A stretch of DNA of 64,000 nt from Saprospiraceae bacterium (GCA_019638385.1 JAHBTW010000020.1:1-64000), one strand, 5' to 3'. Numbered from the stretch's first letter, positions 18,891 through 28,288 are shown. Notes: a model not told the origin generated them from the sequence alone. Numbers and translations: made by a program.

Positions 18891-19817
18891 TTAAAAAAAG
18901 TGAATTTTCTGCACTTCTTTGCGAAGATGCAGAAGCAGAGACTCCGGTTCCAGCACCTCTACCAACTGATGATGAAAGCCGAGAATAAAATTGGTCAGCC
19001 CGATGAATTGGTGGTTGACCATACACTGAAAATCATACACGTCTGGTTCTGCCGATTCGATGATGTAGGCCTGGGTGAGCGGGAAGCGTTCGACGAGTTC
19101 GTTACGGGCGCCTACGCGTAGTCGGAGGTGTACCATTACTTGTTCCTTATCTACTATTCGGAATGGATCGGTAGGCAATATATTATGATGACCTTCGAAC
19201 TGCCAAGGGTTTTCGGTCAGTTCTACGCGGGTAATGCGTGATATTCGGAAGTGTCGTAGTTCTTTTTTCTCTACATCGAACGCCTGTAATGTATCGTCGG
19301 GAGGGGCAGGATGAAACGGCTCCACCAAGCGGTCACGTACCTCATTGCTATTGGATGAACTATAGCCGCGTAGATAAACTTGGCGTTTTTCGTTTTTAGC
19401 CTGCAACAGCATATCCACTTTGGTGAGATATGGCTTGCGGAGGTAGGCATGGCCGAGGCGATGGTAGTCGTACAGAGCGGCCAGTTTCTTCTTCAGGCTA
19501 CGAGCGCGGTCGCTGTGAGGAGCAATATGGTCGATAGCTTGGTAAAGCATGGCTTGATCTTCTTCTGTGAAGTGAAGCAGGTGCTTGAGTTGCTTAAAAG
19601 GCTTTTCCTCTACAAAACCGAAACGGTATTTGTCATCTTGCTTGATGACAAATCCAGCGTGGGTGATTGCCTCTATGTCGTCCTTTATAGTATCGGGAGA
19701 AACACCGTAATTACTGGCCAGGTGCTTTTTCGTATAAGCAAATGGACGCTCAATCAAGGCCCTGATGAGGAGTGCAATCCGAGTGCGGGGCGAATATCTA
19801 TTATCCATTCTCTTCAT
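18891..19817 (-). CDS. WYL-domain transcriptional regulator of the CRISPR locus
   Basis: This 308-aa protein has an N-terminal helix-turn-helix (LASNYGVSPDTIKDDIEAITHAGF, residues about 40-63) and a WYL-like ligand-binding region (KRQVYLRGYSSSNSNEVRDRLVEPFHP, about 145-172), followed by a C-terminal extension. WYL proteins bind nucleic acids or nucleotide ligands and often regulate CRISPR and other defence loci. It lies 58 bp after cas6 on the same strand and is probably co-transcribed with it. It may control the cas8b promoter 260 bp downstream. The ATG at 19808 (MDNRYSPRTR) is an alternative start. Confidence 0.85.
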   Translation of the reverse strand: MKRMDNRYSPRTRIALLIRALIERPFAYTKKHLASNYGVSPDTIKDDIEAITHAGFVIKQDDKYRFGFVEEKPFKQLKHLLHFTEEDQAMLYQAIDHIAPHSDRARSLKKKLAALYDYHRLGHAYLRKPYLTKVDMLLQAKNEKRQVYLRGYSSSNSNEVRDRLVEPFHPAPPDDTLQAFDVEKKELRHFRISRITRVELTENPWQFEGHHNILPTDPFRIVDKEQVMVHLRLRVGARNELVERFPLTQAYIIESAEPDVYDFQCMVNHQFIGLTNFILGFHHQLVEVLEPESLLLHLRKEVQKIHFF

Positions 19818-19875
19818 ATATTAAATGCTATAAAAATCAATCATCTCCATCAACTCAACAAACTCGCCGTGCCCC

Positions 19876-20670
19876 CTACACCACCCCCACACACCCAAAC
19901 CCCTGCGCGTTCTCCACTCCGAACCCGGCGTAATAACCGATCTGCAGCAAATCCGGGGCGGCGCTGATTTCGAAGTCGTAGGTATAACCGATCACTTTGG
20001 TTTCGTGGGGCGTGAAGGCTTTGAGGGTGATGCCTTTGCGGCGCGGCTCGGAAAGCAGCCGAAACCGGAATGCCGGCGCTTCGGCGGGCGCGGGCGATAA
20101 CAATGGCAGCAGGGGCGCAGCGGCGGCTCGTTTTTCTATGAGGTTGCCGAGCAGCAGTTCGGCGTAATCGGGATCGGCGGGGTGGCGGTATTGGGGGTGC
20201 GGATTGCCGGCCTCAAAACCGGCCACGCATATCGGCGATAGGGTGCGAAAGCGCATCGGGGCAGTAAATGCCGGCGGCGGCGGCACCTGTACCATTGTCA
20301 CCTGAAAATCGGTGGCGGGTATCCGGGCATTGCCGATGCCGAAGCGTTGCTGCCGAAACAGGCCGGTGATGAAGTGCTCCAGAGCTTTATCCAAGAGGAA
20401 GGAGAGCGTAAGCCGGGCTTTGCCGGAATGGAGCAGCAGGGTTTGTTTTCGGGTGTCGATATCGAAAGGCGATTGCAAATCCAGATGACTGAATGTGAAC
20501 AGCTTGAAGCGCTTATGGCCTTGCAGATTATAGCCGTATTCGTGCAACTGCGCGGCGAATTCAGGCGCTGCCTGCGCCAGGGTTTTATACACCCAACTCG
20601 ATAGTTCGTATTGGTAGTTGAGCGGGAGGCGGCTGCCGGCTGGGCAATCCAGGGTCAGTTGTATTCTCAT
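19876..20670 (-). CDS. cas6: CRISPR RNA endoribonuclease Cas6
   Basis: The protein is 264 aa when started at the ATG at 20670 (MRIQLTLDC). The longer frame to 20697 would run into the promoter box at 20691-20698. The C-terminus NAQGFGCVGVV is the glycine-rich loop of Cas6. The N-terminal strand and LNYQYELSSWVYKTLAQ are typical of the RAMP fold. It cleaves pre-crRNA upstream of the ATTGAAAC handle. It is transcribed with the WYL regulator from its own promoter, separately from the cas8b operon, the arrangement seen where a mini-CRISPR lies between cas6 and cas8. Confidence 0.93.
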   Translation of the reverse strand: MRIQLTLDCPAGSRLPLNYQYELSSWVYKTLAQAAPEFAAQLHEYGYNLQGHKRFKLFTFSHLDLQSPFDIDTRKQTLLLHSGKARLTLSFLLDKALEHFITGLFRQQRFGIGNARIPATDFQVTMVQVPPPPAFTAPMRFRTLSPICVAGFEAGNPHPQYRHPADPDYAELLLGNLIEKRAAAAPLLPLLSPAPAEAPAFRFRLLSEPRRKGITLKAFTPHETKVIGYTYDFEISAAPDLLQIGYYAGFGVENAQGFGCVGVV

Positions 20671-20690
20671 CTTAGGTATTTTTGGATATA

Positions 20691-20721
20691 CAAACATAGG
20701 AATTCATCGGCGATTGCGCAA
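20691..20721 (-). promoter_or_regulatory. Promoter of cas6-WYL
   Basis: On the minus strand TTG (20721-20719) precedes TATGTTTG (20698-20691) by 20 bp. The start would be near 20684, 14 nt from the cas6 ATG. The -7 box is identical to that of the cas8b operon, but the flanks differ and do not match the mini-CRISPR pseudo-spacer seed. Confidence 0.6.
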
Positions 20722-20826
20722 TGTTTTTGCAATCATTTCCTAACCCGCCAAATTTTGCAAAGTCAAAAATGTTTCGACGAGACATTCTGCCAAGTTGTAC
20801 CCTTTTCTTATTTTCGCTCCTTTATG

Positions 20827-20857
20827 TTTGATTATCGGCATATTGGCGATAATTTTG
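20827..20857 (+). promoter_or_regulatory. Promoter of the M43 protease gene
   Basis: TTTG (20827-20830), exactly 19 bp, TAATTTTG (20850-20857) is a perfect Bacteroidota-type promoter. The predicted start near 20864 leaves a leader of about 76 nt to the ATG at 20940. Confidence 0.7.
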
Positions 20858-20939
20858 GATCCGAAAAAATGATCGGGATGTCGCTCTTTTGCCTTTTGCC
20901 AATTTGCCCTTTGCCTTTTCACTTCAACCATTCCTAACC

Positions 20940-22295
20940 ATGAAAAAACATCTCCTTCTTTGCACCCTGCTCCTGTCGGCCATTGCTGCGCATACACAGG
21001 AAAGCCGGTCTGATGAAACGCCGCTACGGCCTCACGCTGCCTCCCAACCGCATCTGCCCTGCCTGCACGATCTGGCGGTGGAGCAAATGGAAGCCCAATT
21101 TCCCGGCTACAAAAGGCATGTTGCGCAGGTGATACAAACTGCAGTGACAGCGCGCCGCGCCAAAACGACCAATGAGGAGATATATACCATTCCGGTGGTG
21201 GTGCATGTGGTGTGGAAATCGCCGGAGGAAAACATACCGGAAGAAAACATCGAAGCGCAAATACGGGTACTCAATGAGGCGTATCGCCGCCAAAACCCCG
21301 ACACGGTGAACACCCGCGACATTTTTCTGCCCGTGGTGGGCGATGCCAAAATTGAATTTGTACTAACCGATGTGATCCGGGTGCAAACCAATGAATTCTT
21401 CCAACCCACTTTCACTTTTTCCGGCACTACCCTGCCCGACAAAGTGAAGCGCAGCGCACAAGGCGGCAGCGACGCCGTGGACCCCGTACACCATCTCAAC
21501 ATCTGGGTTTGCGCCATCAGGCCGCTCACCATACTGGGCAACCAAAGCCCCATACTCGGTTACGCTTACCCGCCGGCAGACCTGCCCCACTGGCCGGCAG
21601 GCGCTTCGGCCCCCTCCCTCGACCTGGAGGGCGTGGTGGTGGATTACCGCGTTGTAGGCGACAGCCTCAGCTATAATGCCTACGGGCTCGGCCCCCTGCC
21701 CATGCGCGGTCGCACCACCGTACATGAGGTGGGGCACTACCTCGGCTTGCGCCACATCTCCGGCGACGGCCTGCTCGCCATCCTCGGCGTACCCGATTGC
21801 GATGCCGACGACGGCGTGGAAGACACCCCGCAGCAGGGCCGCCAAAGCCAGTTTGATTGCAATCAAACCCAAAACACCTGCGACGAAGGCGCCGGCGACC
21901 TCCCTGATATGATTGAAAACTACATGGACTACTCCCGCGAGACCTGCCAGAATTCCTTCACCATGGGCCAGATCGAAATCATGCGCGCCGTGCTGGAAGG
22001 GCCGCGCTCCGGCTTGATAGATCAGGTGATGAGTTCCGCTCCGACCCTGGCCGCTGCCGCGGGAGGAACGGTTTTCCCCAATCCCTCCGGCGGACTTTTT
22101 CAATTGAATGTTCAGGAGCACATCGGCGCTTATGTTTTCAGCGTCACCGATCTGTATGGGCGCACCCTGTTGCCGCCGCAAGCCGGGCTGCCGCAACAAC
22201 GCATAGACTTGTCGGGCTACCCCGCCGGGCTGTACTATCTACAGGTGAAACCCGCCGTCGGAATGCGCTGGACCGCTAAATTGCTGCTGCGGTAG
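20940..22295 (+). CDS. Secreted M43 (cytophagalysin-type) metalloprotease with T9SS sorting domain
   Basis: This 451-aa protein starts with a signal peptide (MKKHLLLCTLLLSAIAAHTQ). The zinc site HEVGHYLGLRH is at residues 262-272, and the following region with NYMDYS is the Met-turn of M43 metzincins. The C-terminal 75 residues form a type IX secretion sorting domain with TVFPNPSGGLF and a closing PAGLYYLQV...KLLLR. It is expected to be exported by T9SS and cleaved at the surface. The ATG at 20940 is chosen because the signal peptide begins there. It stands alone, between the divergent cas6 promoter and the next secreted protein gene. Confidence 0.92.
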   Translation: MKKHLLLCTLLLSAIAAHTQESRSDETPLRPHAASQPHLPCLHDLAVEQMEAQFPGYKRHVAQVIQTAVTARRAKTTNEEIYTIPVVVHVVWKSPEENIPEENIEAQIRVLNEAYRRQNPDTVNTRDIFLPVVGDAKIEFVLTDVIRVQTNEFFQPTFTFSGTTLPDKVKRSAQGGSDAVDPVHHLNIWVCAIRPLTILGNQSPILGYAYPPADLPHWPAGASAPSLDLEGVVVDYRVVGDSLSYNAYGLGPLPMRGRTTVHEVGHYLGLRHISGDGLLAILGVPDCDADDGVEDTPQQGRQSQFDCNQTQNTCDEGAGDLPDMIENYMDYSRETCQNSFTMGQIEIMRAVLEGPRSGLIDQVMSSAPTLAAAAGGTVFPNPSGGLFQLNVQEHIGAYVFSVTDLYGRTLLPPQAGLPQQRIDLSGYPAGLYYLQVKPAVGMRWTAKLLLR

Positions 22296-22373
22296 GCGGC
22301 ATCCCGAACCAACTGATTGTGCCGCTTGGGTGACAAAAACGGACACTTTATCACTTTTTCCGATACAAGTGGT

Positions 22374-22381
22374 TAATTTTG
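22374..22381 (+). promoter_or_regulatory. -7 promoter box before the dockerin-like gene
   Basis: TAATTTTG is an exact TAnnTTTG box. The -33 region has only TTTTT (22355-22359), so the full promoter is weaker. A start near 22388 would exclude the TTG at 22379 as a translation start and points to the ATG at 22413. Confidence 0.4.
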
Positions 22382-22412
22382 GCATCATTCATCAAAATAA
22401 AACCTCCCTATT

Positions 22413-24124
22413 ATGAAAAAATCCACCCCCTCGTCGGCGCGCTTTTGTTGGCTGCATCCCTGAGCGCGCAATGCGCCCCCCCTCGTGCCATATCTTACCT
22501 TCACGGCAATGAAATAAGGGCCGCCGTCACTTCCGGCGGCGATTTGTTTTGGGATGGCCAAAACCCGCAGTTTCGATTGCCGGCGGAATCGGTCACCACT
22601 ATTTTTGCGCAAGGGTTGTGGCTGGGCGGCCTTAGCCCTTCCGGCGATTTCAAATTCGCGTTGCAAATGTATAATCGCGCGCAAAATCGGTCCGACTATG
22701 CAACCGGGCCTGTATATACCGGGCAACCGTTTGATCCGGCTCATTGCAAGCGATGGGACCGCGTTTGGGCGGCTACTTCATTGGCAAGTATTTACCGCAC
22801 CCTGAACGGCGTATTCGGCGACGGAACGCCCATTACGGCTTCCGGCAACGGCTACCAAGCCGGCGGAGCAGAAACCCGCTTTGCGTTTCATGGCGATCCC
22901 AATAACCCCGCCCAGTGGTCTATGCGCAACGCCAATTTGTCGCCCTTTGACGTGAGAGGGCTCGGCAGCGTATTGCTCGGACGATTGGAGCCGGGGCAAT
23001 GGACGACCGTGGAAACCGCCTACCTGTACGTTCGGGAGCCTGGCTTGAATTATTTGCAAAATGTAACGGCAATGTACGCGCAGTTGGAGGCATTGCAGGC
23101 AGATTATGAAAACGGCTTTGCCGACACCTGTTTGCCGGTTACCCTCTGTGCCGACGATTGCATTTGGCCCGGCGACGCCAATGCCGACGGTATCGCCAAT
23201 CATGAAGATTTTCTGGCCATCGGCCGGAGGCTCGGCGCATCGGGGCCGGCACGCGGGAGCTTTCTCAATTGGGCGCCTCATTCGGGCAACGCATGGAGCG
23301 TCGCCGGGGTGAAACATGCCGACACCGACGGCAACGGCGTCGTACAGGTCGGCGATGCGGCGATTACCATGATGCATTACAACCGAACCCGCCCCGGCTA
23401 CACATACTCCGACACTTATCCGCCAGGGCCGGAGCTGACGGTTACTTCCACGCAACCCAATGCTTTTTTGAACATCACAGAAGGTACCTCCATTTTATCC
23501 CGCATTAGTTTGTTGGAGGTCCCCCAACTCAAAGGCATTGCCTTTTCTTTGGAATATGATCCGCGCTATTTTGAAGGCATCGTCGAAAACCCCAATGCGG
23601 TGGTTCCTGAATTGTGGGTGACTTATCCCAATACAGCCCGGCATCAATTGGATTTTGCTTGGTACAAACGGCTGACCCTCGATTTCATCGGCGCTCAAAA
23701 TTCGCTCCACATATTCCACATCAAAGCGCGCGACCATTTCAGCGAGCCGGTTCCATCCGACACCACTTATCTGCGTTTCAAAAACATCATCGGTATCCGG
23801 GCCGACGGCTCGCTCGTTCCCATCGGCGGCATGGATATGATGGCTACTTTTCTGGGTGTGTTTGTGGCCGATGAAGAAGCGGCGCCCCTGTCGTCGGTGC
23901 GGCTGTTTCCCAACCCTACCGACGGACTGTTGCAGTTGCAGTTTCCGGGGCAGCAGCTCGACCGCATTGCATTGCTCACGCCTGCGGGGCAGGTGCTGCG
24001 CGTGGTGCAGGGGCCGTTGTTCGATGCGCATCAACTCCGCTTAGAGGGTTTGCCGACCGGCATGTATTTTGTCAGAATGGAACAAGCAGGGCGGGCCGCC
24101 ATGCGGAAGGTGGTGTTGCGGTAG
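22413..24124 (+). CDS. Secreted protein with dockerin-like calcium repeats and T9SS sorting domain (frame broken after start)
   Basis: The main frame is open from 22379 to 24124 but has no ATG at its beginning. An ATG at 22413 with a 25-nt leader sits in another frame, and A6 at 22416-22421 separates them. One more A would give the ideal signal peptide MKKIHPLVGALLLAASLSAQ. So either a one-base sequencing or phase-variation indel is present, or a non-ATG start is used. The mature protein has two dockerin/EF-type loops, GDANADGIANHEDFLAIGRR and ADTDGNGVVQVGDAAI (about residues 258-330), a cohesin-like region, and a C-terminal sorting domain with VRLFPNPTDGLLQLQF. It is likely a cell-surface protein; the substrate is unknown. 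Confidence 0.75.
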
Positions 24125-24129
24125 GCGGT

Positions 24130-24179
24130 ATGGTGTCATTGTAGAGACGCAATGCATTGCGTCTCTACAATGACACCAT
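24130..24179. repeat. 50-bp perfect palindrome (REP-like)
   Basis: All 25 base pairs around 24154/24155 are complementary; the core is GAGACGCAATGCATTGCGTC. It lies between two convergent genes and can act as a bidirectional terminator. It also encodes the last residues and the stop codon of the glycosyltransferase on the minus strand, which suggests insertion at that gene's end. The core resembles dispersed REP elements of other bacteria (from memory). Confidence 0.95.
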
Positions 24180-25266
24180 TCAATTCCCCTTGCGAGGGCG
24201 AGGCGGCGAGGAGAAACTCCTTCACGGCTGTTTCGAGCATCCGTGTATTTTGCAGCGACAAGTCCGGGTCGGGCAATGCCATGACGGCCGGAATGCCTTC
24301 GGCCAGATCGAGCCGTTTTTGATCCTGCCACAAAAAGGCGCCCTTTCCCGAAAGGTATTCGGCCAGATACTCCTGTTCCGGTTGGCCGGGCGTAGGCACG
24401 AGCAGCGCCTTTTTGCCCAATGCGGCCAGGTCCATGAGTGTGCTGTAGCCGGAGCGGCACAACACAATTTGGGAGGCGGCAATGGCCCGGCTGAGCGCAT
24501 CAGCATCCAGAAACGGCACAATTTCGATGTCTTCCTTTTGTTGTAAATCCGAATCTGCTTCGGGCTTGCCCTGTACGAGCAAGAGGCGATACGGCAAATC
24601 GGCCCCCTGTCGGAGGATGGTTTTTTCGAGATAAGTGCGTTGCGGTTCCGGGCCGGAGAGCAGCGCGAGCACATCGTATTGCAGCGGCGCCTGCACGGCC
24701 CGAAGGCGCGTGAGCGGCCCCACATAAAAGGTGTTGGGCGACGGGGAGGGCCGCGAAAGCGAACCGGAGAGATTGTCGCGGCCGGCCCGGTCGGGCACCC
24801 AGCAGCGGTTGTAGCGGCGGATAAACCAGTGATTCATCTTGTTGGTGATGCGTCTCAGCAAGGCGTTCGGCGCTTCGAGATTGAGTTGGTGCGAAATAAA
24901 AACCGTGGGTACACCGGGATGAAAACAAGCTAAACGATTGTCGGAAATGATGCCGTCAAAGTGGTATTGCTTTACCCATCGGCGTATTTGGAGGTGCTCC
25001 ATGCCGAGTGTCCACAGCAGGCGCGGCATTTGCAACAACAAATTGAGCACGATACTGCGGAAGGGGTAGTGTACGTCGTAAGGAGAAAGTTTGAGGGTGG
25101 GCAGTTCGGGAAACTCCCGTTGCAGCACTTTGAGGGGCCGCCCGTTGGAGGCAATATATACCTCGGCGCCCTGCCGCATCAGTTCGCGGATAACGGGCAC
25201 ACAGCGGGTGGCGTGGCCGATGCCCCAGTCTAAGGGAGCGACGAGTATGCGCGGTTTATTTTTCAT
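24136..25266 (-). CDS. MurG-like (GT28-type) glycosyltransferase
   Basis: This 376-aa protein has a GT-B fold. The N-terminus RILVAPLDWGIGHATRCVP contains the glycine-rich GxGHxxR motif of the first Rossmann domain. The C-terminal donor-binding part has IVLCRSGYSTLMDLAALGKKALLVPTPGQPEQEYLA, which matches the nucleotide-sugar loop of MurG/GT28 proteins. The acceptor is unknown. The very C-terminus (VETQCIASLQ) comes from the palindrome at 24130-24179 and is not family sequence. It is convergent with the preceding gene. Confidence 0.85.
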   Translation of the reverse strand: MKNKPRILVAPLDWGIGHATRCVPVIRELMRQGAEVYIASNGRPLKVLQREFPELPTLKLSPYDVHYPFRSIVLNLLLQMPRLLWTLGMEHLQIRRWVKQYHFDGIISDNRLACFHPGVPTVFISHQLNLEAPNALLRRITNKMNHWFIRRYNRCWVPDRAGRDNLSGSLSRPSPSPNTFYVGPLTRLRAVQAPLQYDVLALLSGPEPQRTYLEKTILRQGADLPYRLLLVQGKPEADSDLQQKEDIEIVPFLDADALSRAIAASQIVLCRSGYSTLMDLAALGKKALLVPTPGQPEQEYLAEYLSGKGAFLWQDQKRLDLAEGIPAVMALPDPDLSLQNTRMLETAVKEFLLAASPSQGELNGVIVETQCIASLQ

Positions 25267-25323
25267 TGCAATGCGAATTGTTACTTTTGTTTCTCTTTTA
25301 AAACACTACAAAAGTAGATTACT

Positions 25324-25419
25324 ATGAAGTGGAGGGCGATATATTGGCTGTTAAGTTTGTGTTTAGTTTTTGTTATTTCTGCGTGCCGGTCGGGCGACTG
25401 CGGGTGTCCGATGCATTGA
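25324..25419 (+). CDS. 31-aa small lipoprotein (predicted)
   Basis: The ORF reads from an ATG through a hydrophobic stretch (WLLSLCLVFVISA) to a lipobox cysteine, followed by a short tail rich in Cys and Gly (GDCGCPMH). The lipobox LVFVISAC fits signal peptidase II. Such tiny lipoproteins are often missed in Bacteroidota. It stands alone between the glycosyltransferase and the RhuM-like gene, and function is unknown. Confidence 0.4.
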   Translation: MKWRAIYWLLSLCLVFVISACRSGDCGCPMH

Positions 25420-25559
25420 TTGCTCTTCGGGATGGGGAAAGCAGCCACTTATGTAAGCCAGTCAGAAGCAGATAGTTTGCCTTCCGATACCGAGCGCTGT
25501 AGGTCATTGGAAAATCCAACTCACCTTAAAATCCCGTAATTCGTAATTCGTTGAAAAAG

Positions 25560-26528
25560 ATGGATAATCAAATTGAAATATATCAGTCGACTGACCATCA
25601 CACTCAAGTGACCGTAAGGTTTGAGGCAGATACTGTTTGGCTGTCGCAAAAAATGATGGCGGAGCTTTTCGATAAGGACTCGGATACAATCGGCTTACAC
25701 TTGAAAAACATTTACACAGAAGAAGAACTAAGCGAAACTGCAACTACCGAGCATTTCTCGGTAGTTCAAACCGAGGGCAACAGGCAAGTAAAGCGAAAAA
25801 TTAAATACTATAATCTGGATGCCATCATTTCCGTCGGCTACCGGGTAAACTCCAAACGCGGTACCCAGTTCCGCCAATGGGCCACCCAGCACCTCAAAGA
25901 CTACTTAGTGGAGGGCTACGCCATCAACGAGAAGCGGCTGGCCGAAAAACAAATGCAGGTAGAAACCCTCAAAACGGGTATTCGCATATTGAGCCGGGCC
26001 ATTGAAGAGCAGGCCGACAACGCCGGCAGCGAAAGCCTCGGCCTCTTTGCCGCAGGGCTGGAAATGCTCGACGACTACGATCACGAAGCCTTGGACATCA
26101 AAGGCCGAACCCTGCGCGAGGCCGTTTTACCTTCCGTGGCCGAATACCTCAATGTGGTGGCCGATATGCGCTCAGCGTTTTCCTCCGATGTGTTTGCCAA
26201 GCCCAAAGACCAAAGTTTTGAAAGTGCGGTGGCGCAAATTGGGCAAAGTTTCGGCGGACAGGAATTATACCCCAGCCTCGAAGAAAAAGCGGCTGCCTTG
26301 CTCTATATGATTGTCAAAAACCACGGCTTCGTGGACGGAAACAAACGCATCGGCGCGGCTTGTTTTCTTTATTTTTTGGAAAAAAATAACCTGCTGTTCA
26401 ACGAGCACAGTCAGACCATTATCAGCAACAAAGCCTTGGCCACACTGACGCTCTTTGTGGCTGCGAGCAAACCCGAAGAGATGGAAACAGTGCGAAAATT
26501 GATCATCAGCATTCTAAACAGGACATAA
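25560..26528 (+). CDS. RhuM-family protein with C-terminal Fic/Doc domain
   Basis: This 322-aa protein begins MDNQIEIYQSTDHHTQVTV, and the first half (WLSQKMMAELFDKDSDTIGLHLKNIY, then YYNLDAIISVGYRVNSKRGTQFRQWA) is the RhuM virulence-family domain, a DNA-binding-like region common in mobile islands. The second half ends with a Doc-type active site, HGFVDGNKR, near residue 258. Fic/Doc enzymes AMPylate or phosphorylate targets and often act as toxins. No antitoxin is obvious. The next reading frame is a fragment of another regulator, which suggests a decayed mobile insertion here. The start is the ATG at 25560, not the TTG three codons earlier. Confidence 0.88.
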   Translation: MDNQIEIYQSTDHHTQVTVRFEADTVWLSQKMMAELFDKDSDTIGLHLKNIYTEEELSETATTEHFSVVQTEGNRQVKRKIKYYNLDAIISVGYRVNSKRGTQFRQWATQHLKDYLVEGYAINEKRLAEKQMQVETLKTGIRILSRAIEEQADNAGSESLGLFAAGLEMLDDYDHEALDIKGRTLREAVLPSVAEYLNVVADMRSAFSSDVFAKPKDQSFESAVAQIGQSFGGQELYPSLEEKAAALLYMIVKNHGFVDGNKRIGAACFLYFLEKNNLLFNEHSQTIISNKALATLTLFVAASKPEEMETVRKLIISILNRT

Positions 26529-26529
26529 A

Positions 26530-26997
26530 GTGGAAGAACTGGGATCCGGTGTGCTAAATGTCAACAAATATATCAAAGAGTACGCAGGCAAATCGGCGCC
26601 CGTGTTCCTGGAAGGCATCGTTTTTAAAATGACGATTCCGTTGCCATTGGCAAAGGATGGCGGTGTAAATGAGGGAGCAGTTGAGGGAGCAACTAAAGTA
26701 AATGATGCTGTTTCAGATATCGTGCGGGAACGATTAATAAAGATACTTTGGACTATCCATTCAAATACCGGAGTTAAGGTATCTGATGTGACAGGTAATC
26801 TGAGTGTCTCTGAAAGAACAATTAAGGAGTACCTTTGCATTCTTTCTAAAGCAGGTTTGATTGAATACATCGGAAGCAAAAAAACTGGCCACTATCAAAT
26901 TTCCGATAAACTGCACGATAAACTGCACGATAAAAAAGGCAAAAACGATTCCGCCGATACCGGGAGTCGGGCGATCAAAAGCACTAAAAAAACTTGA
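26530..26997 (+). pseudogene. C-terminal fragment of an AlbA_2/RecG-like transcriptional regulator
   Basis: The frame starts with GTG just after the RhuM stop. Its first residues, ELGSGVLNVNKYIKEYAG, match the middle of AlbA_2-type ATP-binding regulators, where this motif lies several hundred residues from the start. A winged-helix C-terminus follows (VSDVTGNLSVSERTIKEYLCILSKAGLIEYIGSKKTG). The N-terminal AlbA domain is missing, so the gene is 5'-truncated, perhaps by insertion of the RhuM gene. It may still be expressed as a DNA-binding fragment. Confidence 0.65.
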
Positions 26998-28214
26998 GTA
27001 CCATCAAAAAATATTTCCACAACCGGCCGGCGGCACGGTGGAGCCTGCGCATTTTGTGGGTCATCCTGTTCTTTGCCGTTTTTGCCGATTTCATTGCCAA
27101 CGACAAGCCGTTGTACTGCCGCATAGAGGGCACGAATTATTTTCCCGTGCTACGCCACTACGCGGTGAAAGCAGGCTGGGCGCGCTGGGACGGCGCATTG
27201 GCCGGCGGCGATTGGCAAAACCTGCAATACGAGCGCGTGTTGTTCCCGCCCATTCCTTATTCCCCTCAAACCATTGACCGCAAGAACTTCAACTATGTGG
27301 GGCCGTTTGATGCGCAGCGGGTGGCATCCCTGCGCTATCGGCACTGGTTGGGCACCGATCAAATCGGGCGAGACGTGGCCGCCGGACTGATATGGGGTGC
27401 GCGCACCGCTATGCTGGTGGGGCTGCTCTCCATGGGCGTGGCGCTGGTCATCGGCATTTTGCTGGGCGCCGTGGCCGGTTATTTCGGCGATCACGGGCTG
27501 CGAATGCCGGTGGTGCAAATCGTATTAACCCTATTGGGGTTGCTTGCCGGGCTGTTTTACGCATCCGTGCCCACCGAAACCGGCGAGGCGGGCAGCCTGC
27601 TGCGCAGCCTGGGCATTGTGGCGGGCTGTTTGGCATTGGCCAGTGTTCTGACCTGGCTGCTCCGGCGTATTCCGGCATTGAACCGGCGCGCGACCGTACC
27701 CGCCGATATGCTCGTAATGCGCCTCATAGAGGTGATGAATTCCATCCCGGCCCTGTTGCTGTTGTTGTCGGTCACGGCCATATTGCGCAAACCTTCGCTG
27801 TTGGCCGTCATGGTCATCATCGGCCTTATACGCTGGACGGGGGTGGCCAAGTTTATCCGCGCCGAACTGCTGCGCATTCGCAGCCTGGAATACATAGAAG
27901 CCGCGCGGGTACTGGGCTTCGGCGAGTGGCGCATCCTGTGGCGTCATGCGGCGCCCAATGCGCTCGGCCCGGTGCTCATCGCATTGGCATTCGGTATTGC
28001 GGGGGCCATTTTGCTGGAGGCATTTTTATCCTTTCTCGGCATCGGGGTGGCGCCCGATCAGGTCACCTGGGGTTCGATGCTCAATGTGGCGCGCGGCAAT
28101 TTCCGGGCCTGGTGGCTGGCGGTGTGCCCCGGCCTGGCCATATTCGTCACCGTTACGGTATTCAACCTCCTCGGCGAGGGCCTCACGGATGCTATGGACC
28201 CGCGACGCGGTTAG
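26994..28214 (+). CDS. Oligopeptide/dipeptide ABC transporter permease (OppC/DppC-like)
   Basis: This 406-aa membrane protein has an N-terminal transmembrane helix (RILWVILFFAVFADFI), a periplasmic insert of about 80 residues, HWLGTDQIGRDVAAGLIWGARTAMLVG (the usual OppC start of the permease domain), and the EAA loop EYIEAARVLGFGEWRILWRHAAPNA. It ends with GLTDAMDPRRG, as in OppC/DppC. The start appears to be TTG at 26994, overlapping the preceding stop. The partner OppB, binding protein and ATPases are not in the neighbourhood. The insert makes it longer than classical OppC (about 300 aa). Confidence 0.88.
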   Translation: MSTIKKYFHNRPAARWSLRILWVILFFAVFADFIANDKPLYCRIEGTNYFPVLRHYAVKAGWARWDGALAGGDWQNLQYERVLFPPIPYSPQTIDRKNFNYVGPFDAQRVASLRYRHWLGTDQIGRDVAAGLIWGARTAMLVGLLSMGVALVIGILLGAVAGYFGDHGLRMPVVQIVLTLLGLLAGLFYASVPTETGEAGSLLRSLGIVAGCLALASVLTWLLRRIPALNRRATVPADMLVMRLIEVMNSIPALLLLLSVTAILRKPSLLAVMVIIGLIRWTGVAKFIRAELLRIRSLEYIEAARVLGFGEWRILWRHAAPNALGPVLIALAFGIAGAILLEAFLSFLGIGVAPDQVTWGSMLNVARGNFRAWWLAVCPGLAIFVTVTVFNLLGEGLTDAMDPRRG

Positions 28215-28288
28215 GGAAAAACCCCCTTCTATGCAATAAACCCGCTCATTTTTCGCTTATTTTGCCGGACAAAAAACGCACACCTTCC

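Noticed and set aside
27392..28288. Extension of the thioredoxin-like protein upstream to 27392
   Set aside because: That part is a shadow frame of the permease gene; the signal peptide begins at the ATG at 28289.
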